From Deroplatys truncata (taxonomy: Eukaryota > Arthropoda > Insecta > Mantodea > Mantidae), in the NCBI GenBank assembly GCA_030765065.1, contig CM060990.1:662358618-662422617 (forward strand): a stretch of DNA of 64,000 nucleotides, given 5' to 3'. The notes below the pieces were generated by a model. The model was given only the letters and a program-made list of their open reading frames with translations, ran no database searches and was not told where the DNA came from. A program made the translations under genes and the position numbers. This document shows positions 36,175 through 47,934 of the stretch, piece by piece (position 1 is the stretch's first letter; every line of letters starts with the position of its first letter).

Positions 36175-36260
36175 CTTTACTGTCCTTGTGACACAGCTGA
36201 TAAGAGTTCCCACCATTTGAGCATAGAGTCCCAGGTTTGATTATCACCTGATTTTGAGAC
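36175..36260 (+). repeat. tRNA-like segment, possible SINE head
   Basis: TGTGACACAGCTGATAAGAG (A-box-like) and CCCAGGTTTGATTATCACC (B-box-like) lie about 45 bases apart, but no acceptor stem closes. No second copy was found in the window, so a SINE head is inferred from the promoter-box layout only. Confidence 0.35.
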
Positions 36261-36299
36261 TTTTTCTTGTTTATTTTCTCCAGTTAACGATTTTTGATA

Positions 36300-37080
36300 A
36301 TTTTTTTGAGAGATTAAGTGAAAAATGAAACGTTGAATGAATATCCAACCTAAATTAAAAATTAAATTGAGTTTTATATATGGACGCTCTTTAATTGCTG
36401 TGGTCTAGCGTCCCAAAGACTGGTAATTTTGCTCAGAAGCCTCTTTATTAGACTGAGGTTCCTTTATGTGCCGTAAATCGATGACACAAGACCACCGGCT
36501 TTACTTCCCTTTCAAAGGAAGCCATGCTAAGGATTTTGAAGAAATCCATTGCCCTCCACCGGGTTTGAACCCACAACCTCGGGAACTAGAGGCTAGCATG
36601 GTAACCACTACACCACGGAGGACGACAATATATCCAACCTGGTATGTAAGTCTTCAAAGGATGCAATGCAAAAATTTTTATGAAATTCCCCCACCCTAAT
36701 CTACCCAATTTCATGGAGAAATTTGTGTTATTTTATATTTTCTCAAAAACAGCTTTAAAAATGTTTATTAAAACATATGTTTGATATATTGAAAAATAAA
36801 TCTTGAATATTCTATGAAACCACTCCATTTTGATTGAATTTTGTATAACTAGAGAACTCTTTTTAACACTAACTTCTGTCAATTATCTTTCACAGTAATA
36901 GACATTTTAAAAATATTTCATATTGTATGATTACATTTTTCCAAATAGAATTGCATCACATCTTGGAAAATTCTTGAAAGTTTTCAATTCTTCTTTTTAG
37001 TTTCTCTTTGCAACAGGTTATTGCTATGCCTTCTGAATTTATTCCTCCATGCTTCCCTAAATATTTTACTGTTAGTACTT
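36300..37080 (-). repeat. repeat R, copy 4, split by a SINE-A
   Basis: Reverse-orientation LINE tail. GTCTTCAAAGGATGCAATGC and the ATTCCCCCACCCT region to the right of the SINE continue the ATATCCAACCTGGTAT region to its left, equivalent to ATACCAAACTTGGTATTTAAG in other copies. The SINE-A at 36352-36629 is inserted in it. The right boundary is approximate. Confidence 0.55.
36352..36629 (-). mobile_element. SINE-A copy 6, inserted in repeat R
   Basis: Complete SINE-A in reverse with a good head (GGTTTGAACCCACAACC, GGTAACCACTACACCACGG). An 11-bp perfect target duplication ATATCCAACCT (36341-36351 and 36630-36640) flanks it and lies inside the R repeat, which proves the order of insertion. Confidence 0.88.
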
Positions 37081-38071
37081 ACTGCTTAATTTAAAACATT
37101 TTTAGATAAAATAAATAAAATAAAAAATATATTACAAATAATTTGAATAGAAGAAATGCATTCTAATGAATGCTATACTATATAAGGTATGTATGCTAAT
37201 CTCTAATGAGTAGAGAAATGTGCGTGATGGTACCACATTCAGATTTTTCATCTTATGCTAGTTCTTCATGATCTGCCTAAGACTTTTGTGTGATATGTAA
37301 TATGCTCCTGTACATGGTTACTACAGGGTCAGTGGCATGGTTTAAGATTTTGGGTGTTCAACTTTATAAATGGAAATGTAACACTAAGCAATTAATGCAC
37401 TACGACTGGTAGTTTGCTTCCTGATGCAGTAGTATAACATTATTCAAACAGTTCTCTAACCCCTTTGCCATCAGGTATTTAAATGCCCATACCAGTGCAG
37501 CATGTCAGCCAATATTGGTTTAAATAACATTAGGTGATCTAGATTTAATGAGCTGAATAAGAAAAAAATTATTTCATTATTTTTCAGATATTTTAGTGAA
37601 ACAAATGCTGTATAATAACTAAAACTATAGTCTGTAAGGAAACTTATATACATGCTAAACAAGAATAGATTACTAATTGTGTTTTTAATTCTCAATGATT
37701 TTGAATTACTACCTCACCAAATATTTAACACAGTGTATAACATGAATGACCAGGATTGCCAAACCAAGCCACCTCTCCAGGGAGAGAGGCCTGTGCCCCT
37801 CAGGGACGTTAAGGGCTAATACTAATAACATGAATAAAAAATCACGTTGGTTACTTTAATTTTTTTGCACTGTATAGAAGCTGCATGTTCAGAGGTCAGT
37901 ATCTTGTGAAAACTGCAGTGATATGAAAGTGAATGCTTACCATTGCATTGCATGTACTTGTTTTCAGAGTAACAGACGCTAATATGCGCTTCCGTATCAT
38001 GCAGAAATACTTCATAATTCCATTACAAACAAAGCAAGCAATAAACAACACTTCTGTGTATGAAATTCATA
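37081..38071. other. no gene recognised
   Basis: AT-rich spacer with no supported feature. Confidence 0.45.
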
Positions 38072-38073
38072 TA

Positions 38074-39214
38074 CAGTGGAATCTCGTTAGCACGTTCCTC
38101 ATTAACACGTTTTCCTGTGTATTATGTTCAATTATAGAAGTCCTGGTACCAAATCACCAAATGTAATAAATAACATTTGCTTAGTGCGTTTTCCTGGTCC
38201 CGCTTATTACATTTGAAGTTTGATGTCCTCATTCACTGTTTTGGCCAATCCTTGATCGGTCCAGCGGGAGAAGGCGCTTAACACGTTCAAAGTTTGACAT
38301 CCTCATTGGCTACTTTGGTCAATCCTCGGTCACGGGGTGGATACCGGCAGCCAATCACATGCATGTAAGTAAATATTTGTGTGACACGATTTGTGTGGGC
38401 GGGATAGAGAATGCTTTACCTTGGCATGGTAAACGCCAACGATAGTTTCTACTGTTGAGTGTTGACCAAACCTACGTAGATTGTATTTTAACTTTTCATT
38501 TGCAATGAAAAAAAGAAAGTGTAGTAAATAACCAATAGTGAAAAACTGAAAATCCTTGAAATAGATCACAATCCAAATATGAAACATGTGGATATAGTGC
38601 GGAAGTTAAACATTCCTCCGTCAACCTTAAACGCAATTGTTAGCAAACCTAAATTGATTAAAACTGCTTTTAAAGAAGGGAAAAATGCAAAAACAAAACT
38701 TTCCTCTTGGAAAATAGGATCAGAAGAGGATCAGAACGAAATTTGTTGCATGGAAACACTTACCGTATTCAAATCATATTGAATATGCCAAAGATACATT
38801 CACCTATTGTACTCGTAACATGATGCACGCTCATAATTTTTTTTCTTTTTTAGCGGAAATTGTTATCACATGTGTAATAAAACGCACAGCAAAGCCACTC
38901 TTGTCGCTTCCATAATTCGCAATTTATTTTCTCAAAAACATTCATAACCTCAAAAATCCAAGTTGACCAACATAAAAGCTTGAATTATTTATTCTTAGGC
39001 TTTGTGTATCCAAATCCATTTGAACACATATTGAATTCAACACGGATTGTACTCAAAATTGATTTCAATTACCCATGGAGACGTAGCAATTATTAGATTT
39101 TATTACATAACTATGTTCTTAAATTGCATATTTTCCATTTTCATTAACATGTTTTCCCGCCTATGATGTCCAAATCCTTAGATCCCTGCAAAACGTGCTA
39201 ATGAGATTCTACTG
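38074..39214 (+). mobile_element. Tigger/pogo-like element with TA target duplication
   Basis: Termini are inverted (left CAGTGGAATCTCGTTAGCAC, right complement CAGTAGAATCTCATTAGCAC) and flanked by TA (38072-38073 and 39215-39216). At 1.14 kb it retains only the DNA-binding start of a transposase, so it is an internally deleted derivative of a pogo/Tigger transposon. Confidence 0.85.
38505..38782 (+). pseudogene. Tigger/CENP-B-like transposase N-terminus
   Basis: A broken start ATGAAAAAAAGAAAGTG (MKKRK...) with stops leads into VDIVRKLNIPPSTLNAIVS and IKTAFKEGKNAKTK. This matches the first helix-turn-helix of CENP-B-type proteins (...IARKFNIPPSTLSTILKN...I..AFEEG). The catalytic DDE region is absent. 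It lies inside the 38074-39214 element. Confidence 0.75.
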
Positions 39215-39317
39215 TACTAAAAAAAAAATTTGTCTTCCCAAAGTCTAACAAGAGGTATAAGTTGCCGTAGTCTTGACAATTATACATTTAGAAGCTAGTA
39301 ACAGCGAAGGAGCAAAA

Positions 39318-39451
39318 AACAAATTTATATGAATTTGATTTTGTGACACTAAGTTTACTTACTTGTTCAACAAAGGGCTATTGCCCTAATCCTAATCCTC
39401 AAACAAGTAGGTGAAGTTAGTGTCACAAAATCAAGTTCCTATAAATTTGTT
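39318..39451. repeat. foldback element, 50-bp arms
   Basis: Left arm 39318-39367 and right arm 39402-39451 are inverted copies (core GATTTTGTGACACTAA / TTAGTGTCACAAAATC) with about 88% pairing and a 34-base loop. The word TAGAAGCTAGTAACAG just to the left (39291-39306) matches the reverse complement of the PLE family A tail, perhaps by chance. Confidence 0.65.
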
Positions 39452-39668
39452 ATGGTCTATTTAACCCACATTTCACTCACTTAGATGCAAAGTAAGCAAG
39501 CAGGAACAGTCTGCTAAAATATATTCATTCTAAGTGGACTAATTTAATAAGCACATGGAGAAAGTTAAATGTTTAAATAGATGACAAAATTACATAAGGT
39601 ATCAAGCCCGCTAGAGGTAAACTCAGAGTTGACATACTGCACCTATTCTAATAGAGCTATAATTACAG

Positions 39669-41157
39669 GCTGGTTCACAAATACCCCAGAACGGAAACCA
39701 GAACAGAAACGAGAATGAGAAGCAAAACAGGATACAACATTTCTCATACCCTGGGAACAAGAACAGGAATGCATATTGATGACCATATCAATAGCAAAGT
39801 GGAAAGTCAATTTTGCGCACTGAGATATCATTTGTTTGTAATCAACCAATGGTTTTTTCACCTGCCTCCAAACATAATGCAGGTTAGCCAATAATGTAAA
39901 CATTTTCTAAATGCAAATCCATTACTATTTACAGTTCTTCTAGTCTTAACAAGAGTCATTCTTTTATTAATAGTATTCATTAAAGTTATTTGTTGCTCTT
40001 TAACATTCTTTGTTAATTTCTACTGGGTTTTGCTGTTCTTTGTGGTTTTTGCTATTATTGTTTTTTGAGACAATAGCCACTTTGGGTTGTATATAAACCA
40101 ATTACAGAAGACCAATGCTCAATGGATCTAAGGAGTAGGGATACACATTTGCTGGAATTTCTTTTGGTTTCATTTTCTCGGTTTGTGACTAGAGAGAGCT
40201 CTAATGACTGTTTCACATCACAGCCCCTTTGAATAATTTCTTTAGTCAAGAAACTAATATGTGCATTATGGATCTAATATGCCATGCCCAGGAACGAGAA
40301 TCAGAAAGTTAAAAAGTCTTCTTTCCCATTCCCAGGACAACTTCCTGTTATTATCTGTACAAAACGAGAAGGAATCTGAAGCAGAGTTAGATAACGCTAG
40401 TGAAAGTCGCTCAGCCAATAGCGCTAGAGCGAGGTTGCCTAGTTCAAGCGCCGCTCAGTCTCGCTGTAGGCTACGGTTTCTACTTTTCAATTGCACTGTT
40501 AAAAGTTAAGTACTCATCATTTATAGTATTACAGCTGAACAAGGCTAAAAATTTTGAATCAGACTGTCCGAAAACTGTGTCTCTACGATCTTTGGTTCTT
40601 TAGTTATGTGTCAAAGCAGATATTTATGAAGGTTACTGAAAGACCTTGACCATTGTACACCACCATCAGCAGTATTATGTTAATGTTCGGTTGTTTGCAA
40701 GAGCTTAGAGCTGTTGAGTTCTGCGATTAGCGGAGTGAAGAGGTGTCAACCTCAGTTCTTAATTTGTTGCTTGTAATTTACCTTTTAGACAGTGTATTTA
40801 CATGCGAAAGTATTCTTTATATAAGCTTAAAGTTTCAAAGTTAGTGTTATAAGTGTAGTGGTTTTAATTAAGTGTTCAACAATGATGAAAGCATGCCCAC
40901 TGTTTCCGCGCCAAGTGATCGGGGTGAATGTATATGCTACACTGACCATATCTTGCTTCACGCTGTGTGTTTCGTCTCTCTCTGTCTCACTTACACACCA
41001 TCTGTCAATGCAGCGCTCCTGCTGGTGATCCATTGGCTTGCTTCAGAATCCTTTTCATTTCATATGGATTATACCTGTGAATGCTCACATTATAATACAG
41101 GTATTTTAACTTTGCCATTCTCAGTTTGGTTCCTGTTCTCGGTTATTGTGAACCAGC
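39669..41157. mobile_element. TIR element X, 1.5 kb, class unknown
   Basis: The ends are inverted: GCTGGTTCACAAATACCC on the left, GCTGGTTCACAATAACCG when the right end is read inwards. Both are followed by GAAC-GGAACC-type repeats, which also occur internally (near 39755 and 40288). No target duplication is clear, so I cannot assign a superfamily. The 96-codon plus frame at 40872-41162 and the 82-codon frame at 40261-40509 show no recognisable transposase motif. A second right end lies at 32284. Confidence 0.55.
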
Positions 41158-41378
41158 ATTAACTATAACTTCAAGCCAGAAAGCTTAGAACAAATTTACT
41201 TAACTTCCAACTGTGTACAGTTGGCAGAGTCATTCTGTCAATAACGTAAAAGGCAGTGCAAGTTGCTGGAATGGTTCTGTTCATAACGGCAAAGAGGTTG
41301 AAAGAAACACTACTAAAGCTTTCAAGATCTGAATTTGTGAACTGGGTCATATCTAAATTATGGTTTATGAAATAAAAG

Positions 41379-41523
41379 TTGCTATTGATTTGGGGCTTGA
41401 CAAACCAATGCTCTCTCACTGGGTCTTCTAACCAATGTTGACACAGTGGGCCTTATGTGAATATTGGGTTTTTGTTGCTGTAGTTGCTGCTGTGGCTGTT
41501 GTTGTGGCTGCTGTTGTTGTTGT

Positions 41524-41555
<32 letters not shown>

Positions 41556-41751
41556 CTGTTTTTGATGTCTTAATGTTTCTTGCTGTGTTTCAGGATCAAA
41601 CTGAACAAGCTCATCACTTATTGAATTCTGGCGCTGGTGTCTCCTTGTAGACTGGCGGATGTGTTTTCTCATGGCACCCATATGTTGTACATGCTCTCCT
41701 TTAATGCTATTCTGATGGTGAAGAGATTTCAAGGAATCTTCATAACTGCCA
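41379..41751 (-). CDS. polyglutamine-bearing exon of an unrecognised host gene
   Basis: A pyrimidine tract ending GTTAAACAG immediately precedes the first exon base at 41751. The frame then reads GSYEDSLKSLHHQNSIKG and HMGAMRKHIRQSTRRHQRQ, then NSISDELVQFDPETQQ and a CAG/CAA-encoded run of about 20 glutamines with two prolines. KPNIHIRPTVSTLVRR follows, and the frame closes at TAG (41379-41381). Basic, Ser-rich, low-complexity sequence like this is typical of a disordered region of a regulatory or scaffold protein. The acceptor phase (one base completing a codon) fits the donor of the exon at 61894-62310. The exon may instead end at a possible donor CCA|GTGAGAG (41420|41419). No family recognised. 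Confidence 0.7.
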
Positions 41752-42023
41752 CTGTTTAACAGAAAAAAAAAGAGATGAGTGATTACAACTAAAATTTGGC
41801 TATAGTGAGGATGATTTTTCAGGCTGAGACAACGGTAAGTTGGGATTCTTTTCCCTTCCTCTCCACCTTTGGCTAGCAAGCAAAATATCTGTAAAGCACA
41901 AGAAGAAGAACTATAATTTACCACTGACCTACTGCTCTGAAAATCATTCTAGTTGACATTAACTGATATAGCATTTAACTTCATTGCTTTCATCATAACA
42001 TCATATCAACTGGCAAAAATAAG

Positions 42024-42286
42024 TTGAGTTTTATTTATGGACACTCTTTAACCATAGCGTCCCATTCATTATTGGGCGTGAAAGACCAGAAATTTTGCTC
42101 AGAGGCCTCTTTAACAGGCTTGAGCTACTTTTATGTGCCATGAATCTGACACATATCCACTGGCTTTACTTCCCTTCCCATGCTAACGATTTTTACACTC
42201 GAAAAAAATCCATCGCCCTCCACCGGTTTTGAACCCGTGACCTCGGGGAAAAGAGGCTAGTATAGTACCCCTAGACCACAGAGAAT
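42024..42286 (-). mobile_element. SINE-A copy 7
   Basis: Full but diverged SINE-A in reverse. The body and tRNA-like head are recognisable (CGGTTTTGAACCCGTGACCTC, then CCCTAGACCACAGAG). No convincing target duplication. Confidence 0.75.
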
Positions 42287-42289
42287 GCT

Positions 42290-43599
42290 ATCAATTAGCA
42301 GTTGTAATTATTACAGTCAATGCAATTGCAATCTTTACATGAATAATGTGCTTGGTTTGACCTCGCACCACCATTCAAAGAAGTTTGGAGTTACAAATCA
42401 TGTGACTTGAGTGCACGGCAGCAGCTTGCTCTCATTAACAGGTCAGCACTTAGTCTGCTTGTGGTATTTGTACGGTGTGTTTCATTTACATACTTTTGCT
42501 GGCATCAGCTTTTTTATTCTGGAGCTGTATATTTCTGTTTCTAACGTAAACAATGGGACATAAGAAACTTACTGCTGAGAAGGCTTATGTGTATGATACA
42601 TTGAAACCATTAAATTTGCAAGAACCCTCAATAAAGTTCACTAGAAAACAGAAGTAGACAATATATTACCTTTCCTGGTTCTCAAGATTATTAGGAATTC
42701 AGAAACACTTAAATTTGGCACACACAAAAAAGGAGTGACAACAATATCAAAGCTTAGGCCTCATTTATGCATGTAATTTCATGTCGCACAACAAGGAATG
42801 ATGCGATGCGCCATAATTTTTAGTGATCTATTTATGCATGTGATGTCTCGCACTGTGTATTGTTCAGAAATCAGTTCTACCAAACATGTTTCCACATTTG
42901 GTTCGGCTTCTAGTATGGATCCCTGTGTGTTGTACTATTGTTACAAACTCTTCGTCTTCTTATTCTTCAATGGATGCCCTCCTCTTTGTAGGACTTACAC
43001 CCCAAGGACTTAATGCCTTGGGCCAGTAGTCTGTCGAGGAGCAAGCAAACTCTAGATCACAGCATACCCAGGATGGGTGATCAGCCCAATGCCTGGTATG
43101 GCGATGAAGAGGAAGGGAATGAAATGTAGTGCTAAAAGCTTTTAACTCAAAAAAGAAAGAAAAGGAAAAAAAAGGATGAAAACAGCATTGCAGTGTATAT
43201 CCAATAAACAGTACAAGTTCTGTGGAAGTGTTTGGAACCTCTTTGGGAAATTGTTTCTTCTTGTCACGATTCTTGTAATTTTCTGACACAACATCCCAAA
43301 GTGAACTCCAATATGAATTTCTTCTATAAAATGTTCCATATCCAGACTTGATAAAAGTCTGAACGAAGAAAATCAGATCATCTCACAACACACAAACCAC
43401 ACTAAACACTCAAAACTATAGCTCTGGATTGGCAGCACTTGCTCAACTGTCTCGCTCGCAATGCAACAACACAACGTGCATAAACAGGCCCATGTATATA
43501 GAGATCATGTGACTTGCATGTGTCTTGCAAATTGAAAACACCATGCAACGTATTTTTGAGGTCGTACGACACAGGATACTGTGCGACCATCGCATAGTA
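42290..43599. other. no gene recognised
   Basis: Intronic sequence left of PLE-C. The 109-codon minus frame at 42960-43289 has no motif. A pair of inverted GGCCTSWTTTATGCA-type words (42768 and about 43470) lacks a target duplication. Confidence 0.4.
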
Positions 43600-45532
43600 T
43601 GAGATTTTATGGCCACAAGAGACATATTACAAAGTTTACTAAATTACATATAAAAAGGAGACATATTTTTGATAACATCAAGATTCTAAATGTTTGCCTA
43701 AAACATCAACTAACCCCGAAATTCATGGACAACATCATTAAATGTAATACAGATAGTACTCACAAAAAAGCAATAGAGAGAAAAAGTATTATTATTGGAA
43801 AGATTGAAACAGTATGCTGCACTAGCAAAAACAGATCTAATGTTATATAATCTACATCTAAAATTAGTAAACAACTTAAAAAAATTATCATCTGGACCAG
43901 CTTTGAAACAAAATTATATGGCAAACTAAATGTAATTATGAGCAACAAAACACAAAAACTTAAGAATAAAGCAGAACGCCTATGAAAACAAGCAGATGAA
44001 ACTAACTGGGTCAGAGTCAAACATAATACAAAAAACATCGATAATGTTATTAACCAGTCGACACAATTCTTTACGGAGAAAGAAATGACTTTGCTACATC
44101 AAGGCCTTAAAATGTGTGTCAGCTATTCACACAACATAGAGGACTTCATTGCCGATGTTCAAATCACAACACGCATGCTTAAAGACAACGTAAAAACTAT
44201 AGCTACAGCAAAATGTTATAATGTTTTAGATCATATTTTATCCTCAAGACACAAGAAATCAGATTTTAAATTTAGACAACTGACTGGTGAATTAAATGAT
44301 AAACCCGTATTTTACTTAAAAACAGACAAAGGCAATAAAACCATCATTATAGATAAGGGTGACTATATAAGCAGAGAGAATAAACTGTTACAAAATCCAG
44401 AATATTAAGAAATATCCAAGGACCCGTTAAGATCTCACACAACCACAGGGCAGAAAATAATTAAAGATAGTATGATCATTCCGGATAACAAAAAACACAA
44501 GTTGATGCCTAATAACCCGATGTTACCCAAGCTGTACTGTTTACCTAAAAGTCAAAAAAAAAGATAATAGCATGAGATTGATTATAAGCAATATAGATGC
44601 ACCAACATACCACCTGGCTATATGGTTAGTTGAAAACTTAAATTCCATAGAAAGATTTGAATCTTTAAGTGTCAAGAACTCCTTTGATCTTGTTAACAAA
44701 TTAACAAATGTGACCATTCAGGCAAACGATATTTTAGTATCATTTGACGTCAGCTCTCTATTTACTAGTATCCCTACAGAAAAGATACCAAAACTTATAA
44801 ACCTTTGGCTTTTGGAATGCGGTTTTTCACCAGCACAAATTAAAGAATATATACAATTGATAGATATATGTATCACACAAAATAGTTAAGTTCAACAAGT
44901 TTTTCCAACAAACTTCAGGTTTGGCTATGGGCAATCCCATATCGCCACTGTTGGCTGATTTATACATGAGCAAATTAGAAATGCATATTACTAAAGCATT
45001 CCCATATATATTTAAAACATGGTTGAGATATGTTGATGACATCTTTGCCATCGTTCCTAAAACACTAGCCCAGGATGCCTTAAAACTATTAAATCTGCAG
45101 GACAAATCTATAAAATTTACAATTGAAATAGAGCAAGAAGAATGGGTACCTTTTTTTTATTTAAAAATTACGAGAAATATGGACAGATTAGAATATGGAA
45201 TTTATAGGAAACCAACACATGTGGATAATTATATTGAAAACAATTTCAACCCAAAAGCACATCAACATGCCATTTTTCACAGCCTGATATATAGATTCAT
45301 TAACATGGAGTACATTAAATATGTCACAGATCCGAATGGTTTTAAGGCCAGCTTTGTACAAAAATCATCAAAAAACACATAACACAAAAAACTATTAAGG
45401 ACGTTAGCACATTAAATACAGGAGACACACAGGGAAGATTCTGCAAATTCACATACCACCCAAACGTGTTCAACAAATTCAGCAAGATTTTCAAAGATTA
45501 TAACATAAAACTGGCTCCACAAAATAAATACA

Positions 45533-47330
45533 AGGTGGCATGCACCAACCAGGAGTAAGCTCTACTTTTGTAGTAAACTACTATTCAAGTCAACACTCGG
45601 CAATTTCCATGCGAGAGTAAACTACTTCCGAAGAATTTTACTCCTTTCAGGTATTCCCATTTTAAATTATCACAGAAGTAAATGTCGGAGAGCACCATCA
45701 TGTAGTATGTTACTATGGAATTAAACAGAGCACAAATATAGGTTAGAATTTACTCTTGCAACCTAGATGGAGTAACTAACCTGTCGATTGAACTGGAATA
45801 CTGTATTGTATTTGGAGGAAGATATTTTTGACACGTTCATGGATTACTTAGATTACACTGATGATCTAGATGAAGTAAACAGCGATTACTTAGGCTACAT
45901 TGATGATCTCGACGGAAAAAAAACAACGGAGATGCGATAGTGCTATGTGAGAATCATACGATATTATACACAGAGAGAGAGAAAGTTCAATGAACATTTC
46001 GATATTAGGAAAGAATCTTATACACCCCTTTTGAACCTGCTTGGAGAACACTTCAACAAAACTCAGACACAAATTCAGCTCTATAATTCAAACTGCAATT
46101 ATTGTTGTGTGTCCAATGAGTGTTTCGTACCGGAATATTTCAGAAGCTTGAGCCGGCATTACGATGAATTTAACGTAATGTGACAGTCTTACATTGTATT
46201 AAATGGAGATATTTACAACTGACTTAACGCGATGTAACTTAAAAGTTTGGCATCAAATTTTTCTTCCCGTTACATCAAGTTTGATTTCACATGGTAATTA
46301 GAACCAATCGGTACTAGCTCAAAGTAATAAAAGAAGTATGAATCAAGAGTCATTCCCATTACGTTAAGTGCATGCCAGTTATACCTTTAGTTTACCACAT
46401 TTTCATGTCACGTTAAGTAAAGTTCATCATAATCCCGGTATTACAGGCGATCTTATAAATAAACATTCACCACCTGTCTGCTGGCTGTGTATTTCACTGC
46501 ATTGTTAGAGCATTTTTGAGGTTAAGAGCAAAGTACCTACACATATAAATATACACGAGTGTTAAGAAAATAAAACACAATTCTTCTTCACTTTCATAGA
46601 TTTCCCACACATTGTGTGTGGAATTGACTGCGCGGATGTTACTATTTTGTACCCATCCGTGAATATGGTGAACTTTTTCGAAATCAGAAAGGGTATTTCT
46701 CTATCAACCCACAAGTGATTTTCGATACAAAATGAAGATTAGAAACATTGTTTCCAGAATTTTAAGCTGCTCTTCAGTACGTTTCCTATCGCTGGAATTA
46801 TTAAACTCCTCAATGACTTTCCAGCATCTTTATAATACGTTTTGGCTTTTTTGTATTACTTGGGTCTTCATTGAAAACGCTAATATAAGTAACCTCCCAT
46901 GAATCAGGAACCTAAGCTTTTATATATATATAATTATGAAAGCATGTTGCGAGTGTTGGCAGTATCTCACTGGCTTTGAAGACCAACGTAATGCAGGTTA
47001 TCGCACGTTTTTTACACTTATATTGTTCAAATGGATTTTCTTTATTTCTACCAACAAACATTTATTTCTTTCACTGACGTTTCTCCCCTTTTCCTATCAC
47101 ACATAACCTTATTCATGAATGCATCAAGTAAATCGCGCAAACAAAACAGTTCTTTCGGGAGTAGTGAGCTCTTGCTTCCGTAGTTGTAACTAAAAGAGCA
47201 AATTGTAATTGAGCTCTCCAACATTACTTTCAGAGTAAATTGCTCCCGTAGTAACCTACTTCCATAGTGGGGACTTCTTTAGTAAACATTACTTCCGAAG
47301 CAATTTACTCCAACATGGTGCACGCCACCC
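45533..47330. mobile_element. 1.8-kb TIR transposon inserted in PLE-C, 3-bp target duplication
   Basis: Termini AGGTGGCATGCACCA on the left and GGGTGGCGTGCACCA on the right (complement), then GGAGTAA on both sides. Removing it together with one copy of ACA (45530-45532, 47331-47333) restores the PLE frame across ...NKYSVRNLL, so the boundaries are exact. The 3-bp duplication and GG-starting TIR are most like PIF/Harbinger. Inside, an acidic stretch (FMDYLDYTDDLDEV) followed by RKFNEHFDIRKESYTPLL (45830-46080) weakly recalls the start of a Harbinger-type nuclease. Subterminal GTAGTAAACTACT-like words repeat near both ends. Confidence 0.75.
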
Positions 47331-47766
47331 ACAGTGTGAGAAATTTGCTCAACCATCCTTTAAAAAATACTACTCCGAGTAATAAATTATCAGGAATTTA
47401 CTGCATCAATTGTGAAGATTGCCATAAAATATATATGGGAAGACAAAGAGAAATTTGGAAACCAGATTAAAAGAACATTTCAGAAATATAAAATATAAAC
47501 AGACAGATAAATCAGCCGTACCCCATCATTTTTGGTCACATAATCATAATATTAGTCACGAAATCAAACTTTTAAAATCAGCCATGAACCATAGTGAATT
47601 AACGGTATGGGAAAATACACACATCATTAAAAACATAAATTGAGCCATGAATTTTGAAACACCAGTGATGGACGACGTCTTACGACTGACCAATAGAAAG
47701 AGAGGCACACCGGGCAACAAGGAAGTGGAAGAAGTTACCTGACGCGTACATCAGTCGGCCGGCTCG

Positions 47767-47796
47767 CTGAGGATGAAGAGCACGTCTCTTCGAAAC
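47767..47796 (+). ncRNA. hammerhead-ribozyme-like core, PLE family C
   Basis: CTGAGGA (fits CUGANGA, 47767-47773), a single T, then a perfect 6-bp stem II GAAGAG (47775-47780) / CTCTTC (47786-47791) with a 5-base loop, then GAAAC (47792-47796). It lies about 120 bases after the GIY-YIG frame. Short, unstable stem III is usual for PLE hammerheads. I could not define a confident cleavage site or stem I. Confidence 0.6.
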
Positions 47797-47934
47797 ATGC
47801 TTGAATAGAACTTTAAGTAAGTGGAACAACAAGTGTTTTTAATCTGCTGACCAGTGTTTTAACATCTTATAAATGCTTCCGTTTAACTCAATGTACTTTC
47901 AGATCACACTGCACTTGTTGCACAACATGAAATT

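Larger units (their letters stand above)
43600..47830 (+). pseudogene. Penelope-like element, family C (RT + GIY-YIG), split by an insertion
   Basis: This is the longest PLE copy. The N-terminal part has NIKILNVCLKHQLTPKFMDN and KTDKGNKTIIIDKGDY (43600-44408). The RT follows, with SFDVSSLFTSIPTEKI (44740), AMGNPISPLLADLYMSK and RYVDDIFAIVPKTLAQDA (44921-45382), then GIYRKPTHVDNYI and ITYHPNVFNKFSKIF-like linker. After a foreign insertion (45533-47330) it resumes SVRNLLNHPLKN, then the GIY-YIG endonuclease GIYCINCEDCHKIYMGRQ and TRLKEHFRNIKYKQ, to HIIKNINxAMNFETP (47650). Several frameshifts and stops make it inactive. The YVDD catalytic box is intact, but the YIG motif reads YMG. Confidence 0.85.

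Noticed and set aside
39285..39310. A PLE family A tail remnant (TAGAAGCTAGTAACAG)
   Set aside because: A 16-base match without the rest of the tail or any terminal repeat; may be chance.
41435..41650. Valine/alanine-rich plus-strand frame
   Set aside because: It is the antisense of the polyglutamine exon.
42757..43488. Possible Harbinger-like element with GGCCT..TTTATGCA inverted ends
   Set aside because: Only about 14 of 17 bases match, and no target duplication or coding support was found.
44827..45105. Minus-strand frame opposite the PLE-C reverse transcriptase
   Set aside because: Antisense shadow of the YVDD region.
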